Of a DNA stretch of 64,000 nt, positions 8,861 through 17,130 are shown piece after piece. Source of the stretch: Ardenticatenaceae bacterium (GTDB lineage Bacteria > Chloroflexota > Anaerolineae > Promineifilales > Promineifilaceae); assembly GCA_020634415.1 (NCBI GenBank), contig JACKBT010000008.1, positions 62,001 to 126,000 on the forward strand, in the 5' to 3' direction. The notes beneath the pieces are model-generated. The model saw nothing but the letters and a program-made list of their open reading frames with translations, was not told the DNA's origin and did not search any database. Position 1 is the stretch's first letter. Every line of letters begins with the position of its first letter. The position numbers and the translations under genes were made by a program.

Positions 8861-9844
8861 ATGGAACCCCAACCCACCCTAACCGACATCCAAACCACCC
8901 GCCAACGCATAGACCCCTACATCGTCGAGACCCCCATCTGGCACTGGCGCAACCGCGACATCACCGAAATCGTCGGCCACGACACCCAGGTGCTGCTCAA
9001 GCTAGAACTGTTCCAGCACACCGGCACCTTCAAAGCACGCGGCGCAATTAACAATATTCTCAGCTTAGATGAAGCCACACGGCGGCGCGGCGTAACGGCC
9101 GTATCCGCTGGCAACCACGCCATCGCCCTCAGCTACGCCGGGCAAACCCTCAACGCCCCCGCCAAAGTCGTCATGCCCCAAAACGCCAACCCCGCCCGCG
9201 TCGCCCTCTGCCGCAGCTACGATGCCGAAGTCGTCCTCATGCCCAACGTCCACGCCGCCTTCGCCGAAGTCGAACGCATCGAAAAAGAAGAAGGCCGCAC
9301 CTTCGTCCACCCCTTTGAAGGCCGCCAAACCATTCTCGGCACAGCCACCGTCGGCTATGAATTGATGAACCAACTGCCCGATCTGGACGCAGTTATCATC
9401 CCCGTTGGGGGCGGTGGCCTGTGCGCGGGCATCGCCACAGCCGTAAAACTCATGTCCCCCCACACCCGCGTCTACGCCGTCGAACCCGAAGGCGCCGACA
9501 CCATGCGCCGCAGCCTCGCCAGCGGCCAACCCGAACCCATAGATGCCGTCCGCACCATCGCCGACAGCCTCGGTGCCCCCTTCGCCGCCCCCTACAGCTT
9601 TGCCCTGTGCCAAAAATATGTAGATGAACTCGTCCTCGTCAACGACGACGACCTGCGCCGCGCCATGCTGCGCCTCTATCACGGCACCAAACTCGCCGTC
9701 GAACCCGCTGGTGCCGCCACCACTGCCGCCCTCGTCGGCCCCCTGCGCCAAAAGCTGCAAGGCCAGCGCGTCGCCCTCATCGCCTGCGGCAGCAACATAG
9801 ACATCCCCACCTTCGCCCAGCATATTGCCGCGGTCACACCGTAG
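8861..9844 (+). CDS. threonine/serine dehydratase-like PLP enzyme
   Basis: A fold-type II PLP enzyme of 327 residues, probably deaminating L-threonine or L-serine to the 2-oxo acid. The PLP lysine sits in TGTFKARGA near residue 49. The substrate-binding SAGNHA follows at about 84, and the phosphate-binding glycine loop GGGGLCAG is near residue 185. It lacks the C-terminal ACT regulatory domain of biosynthetic IlvA, so it resembles catabolic TdcB or serine racemase. It is preceded by an iterated-phrase hairpin and followed by the MurE-like gene 47 bases later. Substrate choice cannot be read from sequence. Confidence 0.88.
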   Translation: MEPQPTLTDIQTTRQRIDPYIVETPIWHWRNRDITEIVGHDTQVLLKLELFQHTGTFKARGAINNILSLDEATRRRGVTAVSAGNHAIALSYAGQTLNAPAKVVMPQNANPARVALCRSYDAEVVLMPNVHAAFAEVERIEKEEGRTFVHPFEGRQTILGTATVGYELMNQLPDLDAVIIPVGGGGLCAGIATAVKLMSPHTRVYAVEPEGADTMRRSLASGQPEPIDAVRTIADSLGAPFAAPYSFALCQKYVDELVLVNDDDLRRAMLRLYHGTKLAVEPAGAATTAALVGPLRQKLQGQRVALIACGSNIDIPTFAQHIAAVTP

Positions 9845-9870
9845 GGCACAGGCGTGCCTTTGCCCACCGT
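9845..9870 (+). repeat. small GGGCAC/GTGCC hairpin between dehydratase and murE-like genes
   Basis: GGGCA(C)AGGCGTGCC(TTT)GCCC can fold into a short GC-rich hairpin in the 47-base spacer. It could weakly terminate or stabilise the upstream message. The evidence is the inverted repeat only. Confidence 0.4.
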
Positions 9871-9891
9871 TCAACCATCAAGACACAAACC

Positions 9892-11493
9892 ATGATAGTC
9901 TCAAATCTCCAATCTCCACTCCCCCAATCTCGTCATCTCAAACAACTCCTCGCCGACTGGCAAACGGCCGTTGAGCAAACACCTATCCCCCACCACCTCC
10001 AACCACCCACCTACACCGGCCCCGATGTCACCCTCACCCACCTCACCGAAAAAACCAGCGAAGTCCGCCCCGGTGCCTGCTTCATCGCCCGCGTCCGCAC
10101 CAGCAGCGACGGCCATCCCTACATCGGCCAGGCTATCGAACGCGGTGCCAGCATGATTCTGGCCCAGCGCTCCCCCGCCGACCTCGGCCTCACCATCCCC
10201 GAAAACGTCATCTACATCCAGGTCGAAGACACCGCGGAAACGCTGGCCTGGCTCGCCGCCGCCTGGTACGGCTTCCCCAGCCAGCACCTCACCATCATCG
10301 GCATCACCGGCACCGACGGCAAAAGCAGCACCAGCCGCCTCCTCCACGAAATCCTCATCGCCGCTGGCCTCAAAGCTGGCCTCCTCAGCACCATCAAAGC
10401 CGTCATCGGCCCCACCGAGGAACCGCTGGAACTACACGTCACCACCCCCGAAGCCCCTGTCGTGCAAAGCTACCTGCGCCGCATGGTGGATGCAGGTCTC
10501 ACCCACTGTGTGTTAGAGACGACCTCCCACTCGTTGGCACAGCATCGGGTAACGGCCGTTAACTTCCACACCGCCGTCATCACCAACATCACCCACGAAC
10601 ACATAGACTACCATGGCAGCCACGCCGCCTACTTCGCCGCCAAAGCCCGCCTCTTCCAACTCGCCACCCACCAAACCATCCTCAACCGCGACGACTCCTC
10701 TTATGAAGGACTGGCCCAAGCATCCACCGTCCCCCACCTCACCTACGCCATCCACCAGCCCGCTGCCATCACCGCCACCCACCTCACCTACACCCCCACC
10801 CAAACCACCTTCACCCTCCACCTCCCCTCCTCACCCCTCTCCCTCTGCACCCCTCTCGTCGGCGAATTCAACATCTACAACATGCTCGCCGCCGCCGCCG
10901 CCGCCCACAGCCTGGGCGTAGCCCCCACCGCCATCAAAGCAGGTCTGGAAGCGGTAGACGTTATCAGCGGCCGTATGGAACGCATAGACGAAGGCCAGCC
11001 CTTCCTCACCATCGTAGATTTCGCCCATACGCCCAATGCCCTCACACGAGCCATTGAAGCGGGGAAGAGGATGGTGCCAAACGGCCGTATCATCACCGTT
11101 TTTGGCAGCGCGGGTAAACGCGATGTAGAAAAGCGCCGCCTCATGGCCGAAGCCTCCGCTCGCGCCGCCGATCTCACCATCCTCACCGCCGAAGACCCCC
11201 GCACCGAATCCCTCAACGACATCTTAAACATGATGGCTGCCGGCTGCCGCAGCCAGGGCGGCATTGAGCATGAAACCTTCTGGCGCATCCCCGATCGCGG
11301 CCGCGCCATCCACTTTGCCCTCAGCCGCGCCCGCCCCCAAGACCTGGTGCTCATATGCGGCAAAGGGCACGAACAATCCATGTGTTTTGGCACCATCGAA
11401 TACCCCTGGGATGACCGCACCGCCACCCGCGCCGCCCTCCGCGCCTTCCTCAACGGCACAGAAATGCCCAGCCTCGGTTTACCAACCCACTAA
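9892..11493 (+). CDS. murE: MurE-like UDP-N-acetylmuramyl-tripeptide synthetase
   Basis: Adds the third amino acid to UDP-MurNAc-Ala-Glu in peptidoglycan synthesis. The 533 residues hold the three Mur-ligase domains: N-terminal uridine domain (about 30-115), ATP-binding central domain with GTDGKSSTSR (about 145), and C-terminal domain from about 370 with GRMERID. The lysine to be carbamylated is in YFAAKARLF. The third-amino-acid motif reads EDPRTE, where DAP-type enzymes have DNPR, so the substrate is probably a diamino acid but not certain. The first 15 residues derive from an intergenic-type CTCCAATCTC repeat. The true start may differ, but no better start is visible. Confidence 0.88.
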   Translation: MIVSNLQSPLPQSRHLKQLLADWQTAVEQTPIPHHLQPPTYTGPDVTLTHLTEKTSEVRPGACFIARVRTSSDGHPYIGQAIERGASMILAQRSPADLGLTIPENVIYIQVEDTAETLAWLAAAWYGFPSQHLTIIGITGTDGKSSTSRLLHEILIAAGLKAGLLSTIKAVIGPTEEPLELHVTTPEAPVVQSYLRRMVDAGLTHCVLETTSHSLAQHRVTAVNFHTAVITNITHEHIDYHGSHAAYFAAKARLFQLATHQTILNRDDSSYEGLAQASTVPHLTYAIHQPAAITATHLTYTPTQTTFTLHLPSSPLSLCTPLVGEFNIYNMLAAAAAAHSLGVAPTAIKAGLEAVDVISGRMERIDEGQPFLTIVDFAHTPNALTRAIEAGKRMVPNGRIITVFGSAGKRDVEKRRLMAEASARAADLTILTAEDPRTESLNDILNMMAAGCRSQGGIEHETFWRIPDRGRAIHFALSRARPQDLVLICGKGHEQSMCFGTIEYPWDDRTATRAALRAFLNGTEMPSLGLPTH

Positions 11494-11534
11494 ACGCCAG
11501 CCTTCGGGGTGCGATAAAAAGTTGTGTATCATTA

Positions 11535-11565
11535 GACTGGAGCAGTTTTGGAAACTGCTCCAGTC
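11535..11565 (+). terminator. 14-bp perfect hairpin after the murE-like gene
   Basis: GACTGGAGCAGTTT and its exact reverse complement are separated by three bases, about 40 bases after the murE stop. The trailing sequence (TTCCC) is not a strong U tract. It may act as a terminator or an RNA-stabilising hairpin. Confidence 0.55.
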
Positions 11566-11686
11566 TTCCCAGCCGTTACACAGAAAGCAATCACACCCTA
11601 GCCTTTACCCCATATTGCGATGCCCAACCCTTTATGCTAGAATCTCACAAACCATACCAGGAAAATGTGTAAACAAAGAGGAAAAG

Positions 11687-12199
11687 ATGCAACAAAGTAT
11701 CCCGACAATTCTGTCTTTAGCCGAGTTGTTTGACAATTTAACAAAAACACAGCTCGAGTTGGTAGCATCTATATGCGAACCAGCCACATTTGACGCTGGC
11801 ACCATCCTGATTCAAGAAAATGAAAGCTCCGATGAGTTGTATGTAATTGGGCGGGGTATCGTTGAAATTCTCATGGATCCTGGTTTTGTTGCTGCCACGC
11901 AAGAAGAAATGGAACCCGTAGTTGTTGCCGAACTGCGGCACGGGCAAGTTTTTGGCGAGATTGCTCTGGTAGACCAGGGCATACGCTCGGCCACCGCCCG
12001 TGTCAGCCAAGATGGTTCCTACATCCTGCGCATCCCCCGCAAACGCCTGATGCTCTTATGTGACACCTACCCTGATTTGGGTTATAAGCTCATGAAAAAC
12101 CTGGCAGCGGATATGGCTATGAAAATGCGCAATACAGACCTCACTATTCGCTACTATCAGCTAAAGTTAGCCGATGCTGGCAACAACAATGACGACTAG
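11687..12199 (+). CDS. cyclic-nucleotide-binding-domain protein
   Basis: A stand-alone cNMP-binding (CRP-like sensor) domain of 170 residues with no DNA-binding helix-turn-helix. The start is ATG 11687 behind AAAGAGGAAAAG. An open frame extends upstream through murE, but its extra part is a shadow. The beta-roll runs from about residue 15 (LAELFDNLTKTQLELVA) to 130. The phosphate-binding cassette reads FGEIALVDQGIRSATARV and keeps the Glu and Arg that contact cyclic nucleotide. It ends in a short helix region. It sits between two terminators, so it is probably a single-gene unit. The role is unknown. Confidence 0.85.
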   Translation: MQQSIPTILSLAELFDNLTKTQLELVASICEPATFDAGTILIQENESSDELYVIGRGIVEILMDPGFVAATQEEMEPVVVAELRHGQVFGEIALVDQGIRSATARVSQDGSYILRIPRKRLMLLCDTYPDLGYKLMKNLAADMAMKMRNTDLTIRYYQLKLADAGNNNDD

Positions 12200-12210
12200 C
12201 CACAATTCAG

Positions 12211-12245
12211 AAACCCGATATTAGCTTATATCGGGTTTCTTTTAT
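12211..12245 (+). terminator. intrinsic terminator after the cNMP-domain gene
   Basis: AAACCCGATAT pairs with ATATCGGGTTT around a short loop, then CTTTTAT. It lies 12 bases after the stop codon. Confidence 0.9.
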
Positions 12246-12316
12246 ATTCAGGTGTAAACGGCCGTTTACGCCCCTACTTCTCCTAACATTAGTAGTACCA
12301 CAAACAATTCCGCCCC

Positions 12317-12349
12317 CGTTGCCACCAACCTGGCAACGTTTTTATTTTT
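12317..12349 (+). terminator. terminator or attenuator directly before the cinA-like start
   Basis: An 8-bp perfect stem (CGTTGCCA/TGGCAACG) with a 6-base loop is followed by TTTTTATTTTT. It ends only 13 bases before the ATG at 12363. Because the previous gene already has its own terminator at 12211, this one may control read-through into the cinA-like gene. Confidence 0.7.
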
Positions 12350-12362
12350 GGGCAAACCATCA

Positions 12363-13499
12363 ATGAAAGTCGAAATCATCAGTATTAGCACCCAACTGCT
12401 AATGAGCGACATTTTAGACACCAACGCTGCACACGTTGCCCGCAGCCTCAATCAAGTCAGAATAGAACTGACCTGCAAAATAACAGTTGGCGACGACCAG
12501 GACATGATCGCCGCCGTTGTCCAAAACGCCCTGCAACGCGCTGATGTCGTCATCACCATCGGCGGGCTGGGCACAGGCCGCAGCGACTACACCTGCCCGG
12601 CCATCGCTCAGGCCCTGCACCGCACCTTCACCCCCGGCTTCCCCGGCATTGAAGGTGCAGTTATTCTAGGCGATAGCAACGCCTATATGCCTGGCCTCAT
12701 GGTGCAAGACGAACGCGGCGTGCTGTTCTGTCTGCCCGCCAATCGTAACGAAATGGCCTTCTTGCTAGAAACCGAAGTGTTTCCCCGCCTCAGCAACCAG
12801 GCATCCCTCACCCAAAAATCGGGCTGGCTGCTGCTGCGCACCGTTGGTGTCGTGGCCAGCACACTCAAAGAAGACCTGACGGGCATCGCCAAAGAGCCGC
12901 AAGAAAAAATCACCTTCGATGCCTTTGCCGGGCAGGCCAATGTTCGCTTGTGGGCACAAGATCAATCGCATGACCAGGTAGAAGCCCGTTTGGCTCGACT
13001 GAAAACTGCCGTTTTAGCTCGTTTAGGCGACCATGTGTATGGTGAGGGAGAGAAGCGTTTGGAAGAGGTGGTATTAGCCAATCTACAAGAAAGCGGCCGC
13101 CACCTTGTTTTGGCCGAATGTAATACCGACCAGATATTGGCCACAGCGTGGCAGCGTCTGCTCCCCGAACATGAGACTTTTGTAGAGTTTGTAGACACAA
13201 GTTCGGACGAGGCCTTAGCCAACTATCTGCAACTACCCATCTACCAAGACGATGATGATTTAACCCGCTGGTGTCGCACGGCGGCGGAGACCTTATTAAC
13301 ACGAGTAAATGCAGACCTGAGTCTGTTAGTTTACAAGAGCCTCACCCCAGGCGGCGTGCAGATTTTGGTCACACTGGCCTCGCCGCACGGCGTTTCTGTG
13401 ACCAATCGCTCCTTTGGCGGACATCCCGATTATATTGATGAGTGGGCCTGCACGTTAGGGCTGACACATCTGCGCAGGTGGTTATTGGTGCATCATTAA
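12363..13499 (+). CDS. CinA-like protein with degenerate motifs
   Basis: The 378 residues correspond to the CinA/COG1058 architecture: an N-terminal MoaB/Mog-type domain (about 1-170), a middle domain, and a C-terminal PncC-like domain (about 240-375). In CinA proteins these hydrolyse ADP-ribose-type compounds and deamidate NMN. Here key motifs are altered: GGLGTGRSDYT in place of GGLGPT.DD.T, and AECNTDQ where active PncC has ESCTGG. The amidase half is probably inactive and the N-terminal half may be too. The start is taken at the first ATG (12363). The ribosome site is poor, and a terminator-like hairpin lies just upstream. Confidence 0.7.
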   Translation: MKVEIISISTQLLMSDILDTNAAHVARSLNQVRIELTCKITVGDDQDMIAAVVQNALQRADVVITIGGLGTGRSDYTCPAIAQALHRTFTPGFPGIEGAVILGDSNAYMPGLMVQDERGVLFCLPANRNEMAFLLETEVFPRLSNQASLTQKSGWLLLRTVGVVASTLKEDLTGIAKEPQEKITFDAFAGQANVRLWAQDQSHDQVEARLARLKTAVLARLGDHVYGEGEKRLEEVVLANLQESGRHLVLAECNTDQILATAWQRLLPEHETFVEFVDTSSDEALANYLQLPIYQDDDDLTRWCRTAAETLLTRVNADLSLLVYKSLTPGGVQILVTLASPHGVSVTNRSFGGHPDYIDEWACTLGLTHLRRWLLVHH

Positions 13500-13535
13500 A
13501 GTGAAGGTAAAATCTTTGAGATGAATGTGGTACGT

Positions 13536-13590
13536 AAAACGTAAAACGTAAAGCGTAAGAGGTCTTTTTTACGTTTTACGTTTTTTGTTT
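13536..13590 (+). repeat. iterated-phrase hairpin, GTAAAACGT type, with T tract
   Basis: Perfect 17-bp arms (13536-13552 and 13568-13584) are built from an iterated AAAACGT phrase and followed by T-rich sequence. It lies between the cinA-like gene and the glycosyltransferase, whose GGAGG ribosome site begins at 13594. It could terminate transcription, though it may rather be a repeat. Confidence 0.75.
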
Positions 13591-13602
13591 TATGGAGGCA
13601 TT

Positions 13603-14898
13603 ATGCGCATTGGGATGGTGACAGCCTGTTATAAACCTGTGGTTAATGGGGTGACACGAATGGTGGCCTTGTATAAGCAGCACCTGGAGGCAGCGGGCCA
13701 TGAGGTGACTATTTTCACCTTAGGCGAGCCTGATCCCGCCGGTGATGAGCCAGGGGTTGTGCGCTCCCCGGCCGTTTCGCTGGGGGATACGGGGTATTAT
13801 TGGAGTATGCGCTATACCCGTGCCGCGCAAGCGTTATTACAGCAGATGGATATTATTCACTGCCATCATCTTTATATGAGTGTGGAGATGGCCCACCGCT
13901 ACGGCCGTTGTCCCATCGTCTACACCAATCACACCCGCTATGACCTGTACATGGGAACCTACATTCCCATCTCGCAGCCAGCCGCCGATGCCGTGATGCG
14001 GCAGGTGTGGCCCGATTTTACGGATTTGGCCGATATGGTGATTGTGCCTTCGGAGAGCGTGCGGCAGGTGATGCTGGATTTTGGTGTGACGCGGCCAATG
14101 GTGGTGATTGAGAATGGGGTGGATTTACGGCCGTTTCATCACCCCACCCACCCCCTGACCAAAACCGACCTGGGTGTGCCAGAATCGGCCGTTCTCTTCA
14201 TCTATATCGGCCGTTTAGCCGACGAAAAAAATCTCGACCTCCTCCTGCAACAATTCGCCATCGCCCAAGACATCATGCCCCACATGCACCTGCTGCTTGT
14301 AGGCAGCGGCCCCAGCACCGAAGAACTCAAGCAGCTCGCCGCCGAATTACAGATAGCCCCCTCGGTTCACTTCGCTGGCCCCATCCCTTACGAAAACATC
14401 TCCAACTATCTGGCCGCCGCCGATGCTTTTGTCACCGCCTCCACCTCCGAAGTACATCCCTTGACAGTGATTGAAGCGATGGCCGCTGGCCTGCCTGTCG
14501 TCGCCGTCGCCTCACCGGGCATTGTGGATACGGTGACACATGGCACATCTGGCCTGCTCACGCGCCATGCCACAAGCGGGCTGGCGGCGGCCCTGGTGGC
14601 CATGGCTTTGGATGCGGCCCGACGGCAGCAGATGGCCCAGGCAGCACAAAGAGACAGCCAACGCTTCGACATTGGGCAAACAGTGTCTCGCACCATCCAG
14701 CTTTATAACTATTTGCGGCAAACGCGGCCAGATTTGCAGCGGGATGAGGCACACGGCCGTTGGACGCGCACCCGCGAACGGCTGCAACCCCATTTAGACC
14801 AACTCATTAGCCTGATTAAGCCACCCGACAAGATGGGAACCAGCCCGCTGCGCAAATTATTTGAACCTGTGCCGCCCCAAGAGGAAAAGCGTGACTAA
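13603..14898 (+). CDS. GT4-family glycosyltransferase
   Basis: Transfers a sugar from a nucleotide-sugar donor to a lipid or glycan acceptor. The start is the ATG at 13603 behind GGAGG, giving 431 residues starting MRIGMVTACYKPVVNGV, the typical GT4 opening. The N-terminal Rossmann fold contains HCHHLYMSVEMAHR, with the long run TNHTRYDLYMGTYI after it. The C-terminal donor domain contains YIGRLADEKNLDLLL and the E.x7.E motif in EVHPLTVIEAMAAGLPVVA. The pattern resembles bacterial diacylglycerol or phosphatidylinositol glycosyltransferases, but the acceptor is not determinable. It overlaps the next gene (yraN) by 8 bases. Confidence 0.9.
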   Translation: MRIGMVTACYKPVVNGVTRMVALYKQHLEAAGHEVTIFTLGEPDPAGDEPGVVRSPAVSLGDTGYYWSMRYTRAAQALLQQMDIIHCHHLYMSVEMAHRYGRCPIVYTNHTRYDLYMGTYIPISQPAADAVMRQVWPDFTDLADMVIVPSESVRQVMLDFGVTRPMVVIENGVDLRPFHHPTHPLTKTDLGVPESAVLFIYIGRLADEKNLDLLLQQFAIAQDIMPHMHLLLVGSGPSTEELKQLAAELQIAPSVHFAGPIPYENISNYLAAADAFVTASTSEVHPLTVIEAMAAGLPVVAVASPGIVDTVTHGTSGLLTRHATSGLAAALVAMALDAARRQQMAQAAQRDSQRFDIGQTVSRTIQLYNYLRQTRPDLQRDEAHGRWTRTRERLQPHLDQLISLIKPPDKMGTSPLRKLFEPVPPQEEKRD

Positions 14899-15274
14899 TT
14901 CTACGGGTAAAGACGGCCGTAAACGCCTCGGTGCCTGGGGTGAATCGGTAGCCGCGCACCATCTGGAAGCCAAAGGCTATGAGATTGTGCAGCGCAATTG
15001 GCGCTGCCGTGCGGGCGAAATTGACCTGGTGGCCAAAGCCGGCACAGAGTATATCTTTGTGGAGGTGAAAACGCGGCGCGGGCGGTTGATGGGTACGCCG
15101 GAAGAGGGGCTGACCCGGCGGAAAGGCTTTAAGTTGTTTGAGTTGGCCCAACTTTACCTGGCAGAACACAATCTGGATGTGGATTGGCGGGTGGATTTGG
15201 TGGCGGTGGAGTTGGATAAAGCGGGCAAGCTGCTGCGCTGTGAGCATATTCCCAATGCGGTGCTGGGATGGTGA
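14891..15274 (+). CDS. yraN: YraN/UPF0102 family endonuclease-like protein
   Basis: A 127-residue member of the UPF0102 family, which has a restriction-endonuclease-like core and unknown physiological role. The GTG start at 14891 sits behind GAGGAAAAGC and overlaps the glycosyltransferase stop. Conserved features: LGAWGESVAAHHLEAKGY, NWRCRAGEIDLVA (the Glu-Ile-Asp metal-binding strand), and FVEVKTRRG with the catalytic E.K pair. It overlaps the start of miaA by 7 bases, so the three genes form a translationally coupled run. Confidence 0.93.
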   Translation: MTNSTGKDGRKRLGAWGESVAAHHLEAKGYEIVQRNWRCRAGEIDLVAKAGTEYIFVEVKTRRGRLMGTPEEGLTRRKGFKLFELAQLYLAEHNLDVDWRVDLVAVELDKAGKLLRCEHIPNAVLGW

Positions 15275-16236
15275 GGGATGAGGAGAGAGGGGAGAGGGGA
15301 GAGGAAAGAGGGGAGCGTCGCGCCCCTCTGCTCATCATCGTGGGGCCAACGGCCGTTGGCAAAACTGCCCTCTCTCTAAAATTAGCTCAAGAGCTAGATG
15401 GTGAAATCATCTCCGCCGATTCACGGCTATTTTATCGTGGGTTGGATATTGGCACAGCCAAACCAACGGCCGTTGAACAAGCCCAAATTCCCCATCATCT
15501 AATTGACATCTGTGCGCCAGATGAGACGCTGACGCTGGGCGACTATCAGCGGCTGGCGTATGCGACGATTGAGGCGGTGGCGGCCCGGGGTAAGTTACCG
15601 ATGTTGGTGGGGGGCACAGGGCAGTATGTAACGGCCGTTGTCGAAGGCTGGGGCATCCCCAAAGTGCCACCACAGCCAGAACTGCGCACCGCACTGGAGG
15701 TGTTGGGCGGTGAGGAGTTGGCGCGGTGGCTCAACCTGTTGGACCCCGAAGCGTCCGCCAAGATTGACCCGCGCAATGTACGCCGCGTCATTCGCGCTCT
15801 GGAAGTTACGCTCGTCAGCGGCCAGCCCATCACCGAATTACAGCGCAAAACACCGCCGCCTTACGACATCTGCATGATTGGCCTGAACCGGGAGCGGGAG
15901 GTTTTGTATGAGCGCATTGATGCGCGGGTGGATGCGATGATGGCGGCGGGCTTTTTGGCCGAGATGGAGCAGTTGATTGCTGCGGGCTTTGGCCGCCATT
16001 TAACGGCCATGAGCGGGCTGGGTTATCGCCAGTTGTATGCTTATTTTGCCGGGGAGATGAGCCTGGAAGCGGCCGTTGAGCGCATTAAGTTTGAGACGCA
16101 CCGTTTTGCCCGCCAGCAGGCAACCTGGTTTCGCCAGGATGATGAACGGATTCATTGGTTTGATTTGGGCGAGGAGGGAGTGGAAACGGCCGTACTCAGC
16201 CACCTCCAAAACTGGCAAAAGAACTTGAACAGCTAA
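15268..16236 (+). CDS. miaA: tRNA dimethylallyltransferase
   Basis: Transfers a dimethylallyl group to A37 of tRNAs that read UNN codons. The protein has 322 residues. The P-loop GPTAVGKT is near residue 26, then DSRLFYRGLDIGTAKPT (usually DS.QVYR.mdIGTAKP), PHHLID, and GGTGQYV. The extreme N-terminus (residues 4-18) is a Gly/Glu/Arg stretch encoded by a purine-only GGGGAGAGG-type tract absent from normal MiaA, which begins directly before the P-loop. Similar tracts occur in three other proteins of this window. The start codon overlaps the yraN stop. Confidence 0.96.
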   Translation: MVRDEERGERGEERGERRAPLLIIVGPTAVGKTALSLKLAQELDGEIISADSRLFYRGLDIGTAKPTAVEQAQIPHHLIDICAPDETLTLGDYQRLAYATIEAVAARGKLPMLVGGTGQYVTAVVEGWGIPKVPPQPELRTALEVLGGEELARWLNLLDPEASAKIDPRNVRRVIRALEVTLVSGQPITELQRKTPPPYDICMIGLNREREVLYERIDARVDAMMAAGFLAEMEQLIAAGFGRHLTAMSGLGYRQLYAYFAGEMSLEAAVERIKFETHRFARQQATWFRQDDERIHWFDLGEEGVETAVLSHLQNWQKNLNS

Positions 16237-16290
16237 ATCAAAGATGACACGAATGGCACGGATTATTTCTTAACTCTTACAAAAACCTCG

Positions 16291-17130
16291 TTATGACTGC
16301 CGCATTTTCTCGAGTTGGTTGATGGTAAGGCGATCAAACCAGCGGTCGGGCAGCAGGCGGGGCAGGAGCCAGCCCGTGAGCCATTTGCGGGGAACGGGGT
16401 AGCGGGGTTGGGGGTTGGGCGTTTCCAGGGCGGTGCGGATAACGGCCGTTACCCGTTCCACCGGCATCGCTTTCCTCTCGCGCTCCGCCACCTCAGCCTG
16501 CAGCTTCGCCAAAAACGGCGCATAATCCGTCCCGGCATACTGCGCCACCTGCTCACCAAACTTGCCCACAATCGGCGTGCGAACCGTACCCGGTTCAATC
16601 ACAATCACCTCAATGCCATACAAATACAGTTCCCGGCGCAAGGCATCAGACAGTGCTTCCAGAGCATGTTTGGAAGCAGCATAAGCCCCCATGAAGGGGT
16701 AAACAATGCGCCCACTGACCGAACTAATATTGATGATACGCCCCGGTGTTCGTTCCGATTTCAGCAAGGGCAAAAAGGCTTGGGTCACGGCTAAAACGCT
16801 GACAACATTGACTTCTAGCTGCTGGCGCAGGGCTTCGGGTGTGAGATGGGCTAAGGGGCCGGGGGTGCTAATCCCGGCATTGTTGATGAGGGCGGTGAGG
16901 GGTTGGCCGTTGAGATGGGTGGTGAGTTGGGCAACGGCCGTCTTTACCCTCGCCTCATCCGTCACATCAAACAACAATGGCGTAAAATTGGCCCCCAACT
17001 CCGCCTGAACGTGCTCGGCATCCTCTGCCCGCCGCACCGAGCCAAACACCTGGTAGCCACGCTGCCCCAACTCCGCCGCCGCCGCATACCCAATACCCGT
17101 AGACACACCCGTGATGACCACTGTTTTCAT
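16291..17130 (-). CDS. short-chain dehydrogenase/reductase (SDR)
   Basis: An NAD(P)-dependent oxidoreductase of 279 residues. The cofactor motif TGVSTGIG is at about residue 7. The NNAG motif is at about 90, the catalytic serine in ISSVSGRIVYP and the YAASK tetrad pair near 153-157. FGSVRRAEDAE after the second strand suggests NADP(H) preference. It is of the classical type and resembles oxidoreductases acting on lipids or steroids. The substrate is unknown. Its ATG overlaps the stop of the DUF1461 gene by 4 bases. Confidence 0.88.
   Translation of the reverse strand: MKTVVITGVSTGIGYAAAAELGQRGYQVFGSVRRAEDAEHVQAELGANFTPLLFDVTDEARVKTAVAQLTTHLNGQPLTALINNAGISTPGPLAHLTPEALRQQLEVNVVSVLAVTQAFLPLLKSERTPGRIINISSVSGRIVYPFMGAYAASKHALEALSDALRRELYLYGIEVIVIEPGTVRTPIVGKFGEQVAQYAGTDYAPFLAKLQAEVAERERKAMPVERVTAVIRTALETPNPQPRYPVPRKWLTGWLLPRLLPDRWFDRLTINQLEKMRQS

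Noticed and set aside
9065..9874. Open frame of 269 codons on the - strand, Gly/Asp-rich
   Set aside because: Antisense to the dehydratase gene, which has full catalytic motifs; no ribosome site or domain.
11264..11686. Upstream extension of the cNMP-domain gene
   Set aside because: It overlaps the murE-like gene in another frame; the ATG at 11687 has a clear ribosome site and gives a complete domain.
15268..15320. Frameshift at the 5' end of miaA
   Set aside because: The frame is open and the P-loop follows in phase; the odd residues come from an in-frame purine-rich tract.
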